Shown piece by piece: positions 8,524 through 15,265 of a stretch of 55,467 bases of DNA. The notes under the pieces were generated by a model that saw nothing but the letters and a program-made list of their open reading frames with translations, ran no database searches and had not been told where the DNA came from. Position 1 is the stretch's first letter. Each line of letters opens with the position of its first letter. Both the position numbers and the translations under genes were made by a program. Source of the DNA: Acidobacteriota bacterium (lineage in GTDB: Bacteria > Acidobacteriota > Aminicenantia > Aminicenantales > Saccharicenantaceae); NCBI GenBank assembly GCA_029569255.1, contig JAKQUO010000053.1:1-55467 (forward strand), written 5' to 3'.

Positions 8524-9576
8524 ATGTCGTACGGGCCCCGGGATCGGAATGTCGTTGGAGGCAGGATCCTGTGCGTGTTCGTGCTGCTCGGCTTCGCGCC
8601 GGCCCTGGCCCTATCGGACGCGGGCCGCTCGGTCCGGAGGACGGGTGTTCCCGGAGGCCTGCGGGTCTCTTATTCGTGGAATGACCCGCGGGGCGTCGCC
8701 CGGACGATCGAGGCTTCCGTCGACGAGGCGGCACTGGCCGATTCCGAGCTGGCGCTCGGATTCACCTGCGACGAGCTGCGCGCCTTCCTGATGGAGGCCG
8801 AGGCGAGGATCCGAGCCGAGCGGGGGCTTTCGGCCGTCGATATCGCCCGCAAGGTCGTCGCCTCGAAGTCCGACGGCGACTGGGTCCGAGTCGGCGAGAA
8901 CGTGGCGAGCGATTTCCAGTTCGTTCTTCGGACCGAAGGCTCCGGGGATCCCGGCCGGGCCGCCGAGATCGACGAGATCATCAGAACCTCCCAGAAGGCC
9001 TGGGAGTCGAGTCGGAAAACGATCGAAAAACGGCTCGAAAAGGAGATGGACGCGTTCCTGTCGTCCCGTGGCATGATGCGAACCGCGGGAGGGATCGCCG
9101 TCGATTACCGTCGCCTGGTCCGCGAGAACAGGGGTCGGCTGGCCGCGCTCTCCGCCAAGTTCAAGAAGGTCTGCGGGGCGGACAAGAGATCGCTGCTCGA
9201 GGCCGTCCTGTCGTTCGTCCAAGGGATCCCGTCCCGGCCGCGGCCCGCGGCCGAGAACGGCCGGTACACGGCCGGGTTGGCCGTTCCCCTGCGGGTCCTG
9301 GCCGACGATTCCGGCGATTGCGACTCCAAGGCGGTCCTGTTCGCCTCCCTCTGGACCGCCCTGTGCCGCTACCGGACGATCCTGATCACCGTCAAGGAAC
9401 ACATGTTGGTCGGCGTCGCCGTCCCTTTCGCCGAGGGTACGGCTGTCGAGTTCGACGGCCTCCGCTATGCCCTGCTCGAAGTCAACTGCGGCGGCAGCCT
9501 TCTGCCCGGGGAGATCACCTCGTATTCCCTGGCTTTGGTCGACCGAGGCCTGTTCAAGTACCGCATCGTCAGCTGA
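8524..9576 (+). CDS. Secreted transglutaminase-like (papain-fold) protein
   Basis: About 350 aa from the ATG at 8524; a TTG at 8467 would add 19 residues. A hydrophobic segment near residues 12-26 (ILCVFVLLGFAPALALS) is a signal peptide or anchor. The middle is charged and helical. The C-terminal third has C266 in DSGDCDSKAVLF, H293 in KEHMLVGV and an acidic residue in LLEVNCGG, the order of a Cys-His-Asp/Glu triad in the transglutaminase-like superfamily. Several members of this fold are proteases or amidases rather than crosslinkers. The family is not named here; the triad call is by eye. Confidence 0.65.
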   Translation: MSYGPRDRNVVGGRILCVFVLLGFAPALALSDAGRSVRRTGVPGGLRVSYSWNDPRGVARTIEASVDEAALADSELALGFTCDELRAFLMEAEARIRAERGLSAVDIARKVVASKSDGDWVRVGENVASDFQFVLRTEGSGDPGRAAEIDEIIRTSQKAWESSRKTIEKRLEKEMDAFLSSRGMMRTAGGIAVDYRRLVRENRGRLAALSAKFKKVCGADKRSLLEAVLSFVQGIPSRPRPAAENGRYTAGLAVPLRVLADDSGDCDSKAVLFASLWTALCRYRTILITVKEHMLVGVAVPFAEGTAVEFDGLRYALLEVNCGGSLLPGEITSYSLALVDRGLFKYRIVS

Positions 9577-9588
9577 TCCGAATAGGGA

Positions 9589-9618
9589 TTGACACCACGG
9601 CCGGAAACCCCCTAATAT
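9589..9618 (+). promoter_or_regulatory. Sigma70-type promoter of the HTH/TPR regulator
   Basis: A consensus -35 TTGACA (9589-9594) and -10 TAATAT (9613-9618) with an 18-bp spacer lie 18 bp upstream of the ATG, followed by an AGGGGG ribosome-binding site. Confidence 0.65.
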
Positions 9619-9636
9619 TAGCCACAGGGGGACCGG

Positions 9637-10434
9637 ATGGCCGAGCCTAGCGGGATCCTCGACTCCTGGAAAGAGATCTCCGACTACCTTAAGAAAGATA
9701 CCCGGACCTGCCAACGTTATGAGCATGAGCTGGGACTGCCCGTCCACCGGCTGGACGGCTCGCCGCGGGCCCGCGTCTTCGCCTACAAGAACGAGCTCGA
9801 CGCCTGGCTGGCCAGGTCGGCCGGCGAGCACGAACACAGGAAAAGGCGGCTGCGCCGGGCGCTCATGGCGGGCGCGGCCGTCAGCGGCGCGGCGGCGGCT
9901 GTCCTTCTCATCTGGCGCCCGTGGGCGCCGCGAGAGGCCCCCTTTATCCATCCCTCCGACCGTCCCTCCATCGCCATCCTCAACCTGGCCAACCGCACGG
10001 GCCAGAAGGACCTCGACCAGTACCGGAACGTCCTGCCGGCGATGATCGGGGACGATCTCTCACAGTCGAGATACATCTATGTCGTGCCGCCCGATCACGT
10101 TCTCAGCGTCCTCACTCGCCTCGGCCTTCTCGAGAAGGAGTCCTACACGAGGGAGAACCTCCGGGCCGTCGGCCGGCGCGCGGCCTCGAGATTCGTCGCA
10201 TCTGGTTTTTACGCCAAGGCCGGAGAAACCTTCCTCGTCAGCCTGAAGATCCAAGACGCGGAATCAGGCCAAACGATCGGGACCGCGGAAGCCCAGGGCA
10301 AGGGGATAGACAGCCTTTTCTCTTCGGTCGACGATCTGACAGTCAAGGTTAAACCTCTCCTGGAGCTCACCGCGGTCGAGATCGCCAACGATATCAACGA
10401 CGATCTTGACCGTGTCACGACGTCATCGATCTAG
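9637..10434 (+). CDS. HTH-TM-TolB-like regulator, N-terminal part ending at an in-frame TAG
   Basis: 265 aa. Residues 7-58 (ILDSWKEISDYL, TCQRYEHELGLPVHR, RVFAYKNELDAWL) are the excisionase/MerR-like winged helix common at the N-terminus of Acidobacteriota-type regulators. A transmembrane helix spans ~75-93. Residues 108-255 resemble the TolB N-terminal/FlgO-like domain (RPSIAILNLANRT). The frame stops at TAG 10432-10434, but the same frame continues at once (AYRFYLKGMKLG) into the TPR region to 11952. In the family these parts form one ~770-aa protein, so this is half of a gene split by a single nonsense codon, probably a former Glu codon. Confidence 0.8.
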   Translation: MAEPSGILDSWKEISDYLKKDTRTCQRYEHELGLPVHRLDGSPRARVFAYKNELDAWLARSAGEHEHRKRRLRRALMAGAAVSGAAAAVLLIWRPWAPREAPFIHPSDRPSIAILNLANRTGQKDLDQYRNVLPAMIGDDLSQSRYIYVVPPDHVLSVLTRLGLLEKESYTRENLRAVGRRAASRFVASGFYAKAGETFLVSLKIQDAESGQTIGTAEAQGKGIDSLFSSVDDLTVKVKPLLELTAVEIANDINDDLDRVTTSSI

Positions 10435-10458
10435 GCCTATAGGTTCTATCTCAAGGGC

Positions 10459-11952
10459 ATGAAGCTCGGCTGGGCGACCGACTTCCCCAGGGCCGTCGAG
10501 GCGCTGGAGAAGGCCGTGGCCATCGACCCCACGTTCGCCATGGCCTACCGAGGGCTTGCGGTCTTCTGTTCCAATATGGGGAGATCGGTCGAGGCCCGGC
10601 GGAACTCCGACAAAGCCCTTGAGCTCTCCATACAGCAGGGCCGGCTTCCTCTCAGGGAAAAGCTCCTGATCGAAGCGCGCGCGGTCGCGGCTCCCCAGGA
10701 GGCCACTAAAGCGTATTCCCGGCTCCTCGAACTCTATCCGGAGGATGTGCCTGGCAACGTGAACTTGGGGTGGATCCTGGCCAATAACCTGGGGCAGCTC
10801 GAAAAAGCCGCGGCGCTCTATGAGGTGCCCGTCAGGAATCGCTTGGAACGCTTCATCCCCTACGTCAATCTGCATTCGACCTACTGTCTGCTCGGGCGAT
10901 ATGAGGACGCGGAGAGAGTTCTGAAGGGATTTATAAAAGACTTCCCGGATAACCCTGCCGTCGGGGAGGCGTTCAGGCTCCTGTCTCACGTCCACATGAC
11001 AGAAGCCGATTTCCGCGGGGCCTTAAAGGACCTTGAGGAGTCATTGAGGTCCATCGAGTCCCCGCGTGGAGAAGTCGCGAAGTCGCGGGCCTTGATCCGG
11101 ATGTTGACGGGGGACTTTAACAACGCGGCGGAGGAACTGAACAGCCTGCTTTCTGAAAAGGACGAGCTGTTCCTCCTGCGCGTTCATCAGGACCTGGCCA
11201 GGCTTTTCCGGACGCAGGGCAGGTTCCGGGCCGCGCGGGAGAACCTTGGCCAGGGCCTGGCGTTCGCCCAAGAAAATAGGCAGGTCATTTATGCGGATGT
11301 CCTCATTCGCGAGATGATTGAAAGCCAGTTGGCGGCCGCCGATGGGGACGGCGCCGAACGGACGATATCGGAATACGGCTCATGGCTCAAGGAGATCGGC
11401 CGGGACCCGGAGGCCAATGGCTCCTGGCTGACGGGCCGAGCGACGCTATTTACGAGCCGCGGGTCCCACGAGGAAGCCGAACGATGCGTCGCGAAATACG
11501 TTTCGCTCTTCAGTGGCCGTGAGGAGATGCTGTTACTTCCCCTGAGGATTCGAGGCGTTATGAAACTCAGCAAGGGTGAACTCGGGACTGCCGTAGGGTT
11601 GCTGACCGAGGCCAAAAACCGTCTCCGATCCCAGCCCAACTCGAGCGTGAAGGCTCCATTGCTCGCAGAGCACGCTTACATAATGGACCCGCTCGCGGAC
11701 GCCTATTTCCGCTCCGGGGACCTGGCCAGGGCCAGGCAGGAGTATGAGGCCATCACGAAACTGACAACGGGGAGGCTCGCCTACGGCGACATCTACGCCC
11801 GGAGCTTCTACAGGCTCGGGCAGGTCTATGAACAGATGGGCAAGAAGAAGCTCGCCCGCTCCAACTATCGCAAGTTCCTCGAGCTCTGGAAAGACGCCGA
11901 TCCGGGGCTCGCCGAGGTTGCGGACGCAAAGAAGAGGTTGGATCAGCTTTAA
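10459..11952 (+). pseudogene. TPR part of the same HTH-TM-TolB-TPR regulator, downstream of the in-frame TAG
   Basis: 497 aa from the first ATG after the TAG, in the same frame as 9637-10434. It holds about ten tetratricopeptide repeats (AVEALEKAVAIDPTFAMAYRGLA; final MGKKKLARSNYRKFLELW). Homology to the family begins immediately after the TAG at 10435, before this ATG. The ATG has only an AAGGG one or two bases upstream, a poor ribosome-binding site. Separate translation would give a soluble TPR protein without the DNA-binding part; alternatively the TAG is read through or is a sequencing error. The codon use after the TAG is not obviously decayed, so the break is recent if real. Confidence 0.7.
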
Positions 11953-12004
11953 GGGCCCGCTTCTTCATCCTCGGATGCCTCTATCATCCCAACTACTAGT
12001 TCCC

Positions 12005-12040
12005 TTGACACTTACTCAATAATGAGTAATTATTTACTCA
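12005..12040 (+). promoter_or_regulatory. Promoter with three TTACTCA half-sites upstream of the MNT/HEPN pair
   Basis: TTGACA (12005-12010) is followed by TTACTCA (12012-12018), spacer ATAA, TGAGTAA (12023-12029), and a third TTACTCA (12034-12040). A -10-like TAATTAT overlaps the second half-site. The perfect 7-4-7 inverted repeat between -35 and start looks like an operator, probably for the winged-helix protein encoded next. Confidence 0.65.
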
Positions 12041-12055
12041 GAAAAGGAAAAGCGT

Positions 12056-12646
12056 ATGCTAAATCTACTGACCAAATCAGCCATTCGACGAAAAATCATG
12101 CTCCTGTTCGTCTATAACAGCGAGAAGGTATTCTTCCTGAGCGAGATCGCCCGTTTTGTGAGGACTTCCGCGGGAACCGCTCAGAGGGAGTTGAACAAGC
12201 TCAGGGCCATGGACCTTGTCACGTTCAAGAAAAGAGGCAACCTCAGCCTTTACAGGCTCAATCCGGCCTTTCCGCTCTTAGAGGAGCTCGGGGCCATCAT
12301 CAGGAAGACCATCGGGATCGAAGTCGAGCTGGTCAACGCCTTGCGCACCATATCCGGCCTATCTTTCGCCTTCATCTTCGGGTCCTACGCCAAGGACGGG
12401 TTGCGGTCCCACTCCGATATCGACCTTCTTTTAATCGGCCGTCCGGACGGAGACGCCGTCTATCGCCTCGTCGCGGGGGTCGAAGATATCGTCAAGCGAG
12501 AGATCCAGTATCATATTCTCAACGAAGAGGAATTTGCCTCGAGGGCGAGAAAAGAATCCTTCGTGAGAAGCGCCATCGAGAAGCCCCTCATGCTTATAGG
12601 AAAGGAAGATGAGCTCAGAAAGCTCGCTGGCCAGGCTAGAACGTGA
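12056..12646 (+). CDS. Winged-helix + MNT-type nucleotidyltransferase
   Basis: 196 aa. Residues 1-75 form a winged-helix domain (FFLSEIARFVRTSAGTAQREL, then a wing ending YRLN). Residues ~100-180 are a minimal nucleotidyltransferase: GSYAKDG at 109-115 and SDIDLLLIG with D121 and D123 as metal ligands. Such MNT proteins pair with HEPN proteins; in known MNT-HEPN toxin-antitoxin systems the MNT partner AMPylates and silences the HEPN RNase. The ATG follows AAAAGGAAAAGCGT. The gene overlaps the HEPN gene by 38 bp. GC is lower than in the flanking housekeeping genes, fitting a transferred module. Confidence 0.85.
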   Translation: MLNLLTKSAIRRKIMLLFVYNSEKVFFLSEIARFVRTSAGTAQRELNKLRAMDLVTFKKRGNLSLYRLNPAFPLLEELGAIIRKTIGIEVELVNALRTISGLSFAFIFGSYAKDGLRSHSDIDLLLIGRPDGDAVYRLVAGVEDIVKREIQYHILNEEEFASRARKESFVRSAIEKPLMLIGKEDELRKLAGQART

Positions 12647-13079
12647 GGGGAAGCTCAAGCGCCAAGAGCCCGACCCGGGGGCGATGAACGATCTCCTGGA
12701 CGCCGCCCAGCGCAATTTTGAAGCCGCCAAGGTCGTCCTGGGCAGGGTCGATGAGGCGGCGTTCAAACTTTATTATGACGGACTTCTTCAGATCGGGCGC
12801 GTTGTCCTTCTCGCCGCCGGATTCCGCCCCACCGACGGCGAACAGCACAAAACAACCTTCGAAGCGGCAGGCGCGATCCTCGGCCCGGATTATTCCGATC
12901 TGATCAGGAAGATCCAGAAGCTCCGGGTCAAGCGGAACGTGTGTATTTACGATCCCGCGGGCTTGATCGGAAGGGGTGAGGCCGATGCGATCCATCGGAC
13001 GGCGAGAGCCTTTTGGACCGGGGTCAGGGCACACCTCACCCGCATCGACCCCCAGCTTCGCCTGTTCAAGGAGATCTAA
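12609..13079 (+). CDS. HEPN-domain protein, partner of the MNT
   Basis: 156 aa, all-helical. Residues ~27-140 fit a HEPN domain: a long first helix (LLDAAQRNFEAAKVVLG), then KRNVCIYDPAG at 108-118. The canonical HEPN RNase motif is R-N-x3-H; here R109-N110 are kept but the His position reads Tyr or Cys (RNVCIYD), so RNase activity is uncertain. GGAAAGGAAG precedes the ATG, inside the MNT gene. The overlap and order match MNT-HEPN operons. It ends three bases into the convergent RluD gene's stop region. Confidence 0.8.
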   Translation: MSSESSLARLEREGKLKRQEPDPGAMNDLLDAAQRNFEAAKVVLGRVDEAAFKLYYDGLLQIGRVVLLAAGFRPTDGEQHKTTFEAAGAILGPDYSDLIRKIQKLRVKRNVCIYDPAGLIGRGEADAIHRTARAFWTGVRAHLTRIDPQLRLFKEI

Positions 13080-14002
13080 TTCAGGCGCAGCTCGCGGGCG
13101 ATGACCGCCTCGAGGTCGGGCGGCAGGGGCGAGGCGAAGGTCAGGCGCTCTTCCGACTCCGGGTGGAGGAACGAGAGCGTGTGGGCGTGGAGGAAGATGC
13201 GCGGGAACTCGCGCGGCTCCCTCTTCCGCCCGTAGACGGGATCGCCGCAGACCGGGTGCCCGGCCGCGGCCAGGTGGACGCGGATCTGGTGCGTCCGGCC
13301 CGTCACCGGCTTGACCTCGAGGAGGGTCGTGTCCTTGAACGTGCGCTGGACCTGGAAGAAGGTCTCGGCCCGCTTGGGGCTCCGGGCCCGCACGGACATC
13401 CGCGAGCCCTCCTTGGGGTGGCGTCCCAGCGGCCAGCTGAGCTTGCCCTCCGCGGCCGTCACGCGCCCCCAGGCCAGCGCCAGGTAGGTCTTCCAGGTGA
13501 CGCGGTTCTTGAACTGGTGGTGGAGGAACGACCAGGCCCGCGGCGACCGGGCGACGACCATGACGCCCGAGGTGTCCTGGTCGAGCCGGTGGACGATCCC
13601 GGGACGCTCCGGGTGGCCGACCGCGGCCACCTCCGGGAAGTGATAGAGGAGCGCGTTCACCAGCGTCCCCGACGGGTGCCCCGGCCCCGGGTGGACGACC
13701 AGGCGCGGCGGCTTGTCGAGGACGACGACGTCGGCGTCCGCGTACAGGACCTTGAGGGGGATGACCTGCGCGACGAGCGGCCCCGGCTCCGGCTCGGGGG
13801 CCTCGTATTCGACGCGGACGCGGTCGCCGGGCTTGAGCTTGTAGCCCGCCTTGCGGATGAACGACCCGACGCGCGCGCCGCCCGCGTCGATGGCCTTGCG
13901 GACCTGGGCCCGCGACAGGCCCTCGATCCGGTCGGCCAGGAAGACGTCGAGCCTCTGGCCCTTCCCGGCCTCGGGCCCGACGGTGAGATCAAGCGTGGGC
14001 AC
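13076..14002 (-). CDS. rluD: RluA/RluD-family 23S rRNA pseudouridine synthase
   Basis: 308 aa. An N-terminal S4 RNA-binding domain (LSRAQVRKAIDAGGARV) is followed by the synthase domain with the catalytic motif HRLDQDTSG (138-146, Asp141), and LEVKPVTGRTHQIRVHL near 230. It isomerises uridines in large-subunit rRNA; RluD is the likeliest member because of the S4 domain and length, but RluA/RluC-type specificity cannot be settled by eye. It starts at a GTG (14002) and overlaps the end of lgt by 14 bp, the last gene of an ileS-lspA-lgt-rluD block. Confidence 0.9.
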   Translation of the reverse strand: MPTLDLTVGPEAGKGQRLDVFLADRIEGLSRAQVRKAIDAGGARVGSFIRKAGYKLKPGDRVRVEYEAPEPEPGPLVAQVIPLKVLYADADVVVLDKPPRLVVHPGPGHPSGTLVNALLYHFPEVAAVGHPERPGIVHRLDQDTSGVMVVARSPRAWSFLHHQFKNRVTWKTYLALAWGRVTAAEGKLSWPLGRHPKEGSRMSVRARSPKRAETFFQVQRTFKDTTLLEVKPVTGRTHQIRVHLAAAGHPVCGDPVYGRKREPREFPRIFLHAHTLSFLHPESEERLTFASPLPPDLEAVIARELRLN

Positions 14003-14792
14003 GGCCGCGCCGCCTCAGGACGACGAGGAGGGCGATGCCGCAGATGAGCCCGACGACGCAGGCCAGCTGCGGATAGGACAGGCTGGAGAGGGCCGAGTGG
14101 CCGCGGATGAAGTAGATGTTGTCGCCGTGGTCGCCCCGGAAGTACTCCGTGAAGAACCGGATGACCGAGTAGTTCAGGATGTAGAGGGCGAAGACCTGGC
14201 CGTCGAACCTCTTCTTCCGCAGGATAAGGAACAGGACGCCGAAGTTGAGGAAGTTGAGCGCGGCCTCGTAGAGCTGGACGGGGTGCATCCGCTCGTCGAG
14301 GCGGACGCCCGTGAGCTGGGCCGCGTACGGGTCCTTGAACACGACCGCCCAGGGCAGGCCGCACTCGCTGCCGTAGCAGCACCCGGCGCTGAAGCAGCCG
14401 ATCCGGCCGAAGCCGTGGCCCAGGGCCAGGGCCGGGGCGATGAGGTCGGCCGTCTTCCAGGTCGGGATCCTCTTGCGGCGGAAATACCACAGGGCGAAGA
14501 CGACGCCGAAGGCCAGGCCGCCCTGGAAGACACCGCCCGAGCGGGCCAGGGAGAAGAGCTCCCGGGGATAGCTGACGTAATAGCCCGCGTTGGACAGGAA
14601 GAGGACCAGCTTGGCCCCGATGAGCGAGACGATGATGGTGTAGAACGCGGCGTCCATGATCCGGACGGCGTCGAGGCCGCTCCGCTTGGCCTGGACGTAG
14701 ATGAACCACAGCCCGCAGGCCACCCCGACGGCCATGAGGAACCCGTAGGTGTGGACGGTCAGCGGGCCGATCTTCACGAGGATGGGGTGCAT
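13989..14792 (-). CDS. lgt: Prolipoprotein diacylglyceryl transferase
   Basis: 267 aa, about seven membrane helices. The signature GRIGCFSAGCCYG (129-141), HTYGFLMAVG near the start (conserved His) and RSGGVFQGGLAFG are present. It adds diacylglycerol to the lipobox Cys of prelipoproteins, the first step of lipoprotein maturation; the next enzyme, LspA, is encoded immediately upstream with a 19-bp overlap, so the two steps are made together. Confidence 0.95.
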   Translation of the reverse strand: MHPILVKIGPLTVHTYGFLMAVGVACGLWFIYVQAKRSGLDAVRIMDAAFYTIIVSLIGAKLVLFLSNAGYYVSYPRELFSLARSGGVFQGGLAFGVVFALWYFRRKRIPTWKTADLIAPALALGHGFGRIGCFSAGCCYGSECGLPWAVVFKDPYAAQLTGVRLDERMHPVQLYEAALNFLNFGVLFLILRKKRFDGQVFALYILNYSVIRFFTEYFRGDHGDNIYFIRGHSALSSLSYPQLACVVGLICGIALLVVLRRRGRAHA

Positions 14793-15265
14793 GCGGGTTT
14801 CCTCCTGAACAGGGTGACGAGCATCAGGCAGGCGCCGACGGTGATGCAGGAATCGGCGACGTTGAAGGAGGGCCAGTGGGCCCGGCCGACGTAGAAGTCG
14901 AGGAAGTCGATGACGTGGCCCCGGACGAGCCGGTCGAACTGGTTGCCCAGGGCCCCGGCCGTGATCAGGGTCAGGGAGACCTTCATCAGCCTGTCCGAGG
15001 CCGCGGTCTTGAAGAAGTAATAGACGACCATGGCCAGGGCGGCGAGCGAGGCGGCCGTCAGCAGGACGAAGACGGTCGTGTCGTTCGTCCGGGAGAAGGT
15101 CCCGAAGATGGCCCCGCGGTTGTGGATGCGGGTGATGCTGAAGAAGCCGGGGACGACCGCGACCGACTGGTGGAGCTCGACGGTGCGGGCGACCAGGTTC
15201 TTGGCCGCCTGGTCGAGGACGACCAGGCCGAGCGCGAGCAGGAGGTACGGGCCGTTCTTCTTCAC
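14774..15265 (-). CDS. lspA: Lipoprotein signal peptidase II
   Basis: 163 aa from a GTG at 15265. Four membrane helices and both signature blocks are visible: NRGAIFG and ALGNQFDRLVRGHVIDFLDF, the latter two carrying the catalytic aspartates (D of FDR and D of VIDF). It cleaves signal peptides of Lgt-modified prolipoproteins. Its GTG overlaps the ileS stop codon in the four bases GTGA, which indicates translational coupling; the ileS-lspA order is common in bacteria. Confidence 0.94.
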   Translation of the reverse strand: MKKNGPYLLLALGLVVLDQAAKNLVARTVELHQSVAVVPGFFSITRIHNRGAIFGTFSRTNDTTVFVLLTAASLAALAMVVYYFFKTAASDRLMKVSLTLITAGALGNQFDRLVRGHVIDFLDFYVGRAHWPSFNVADSCITVGACLMLVTLFRRKPACTPSS

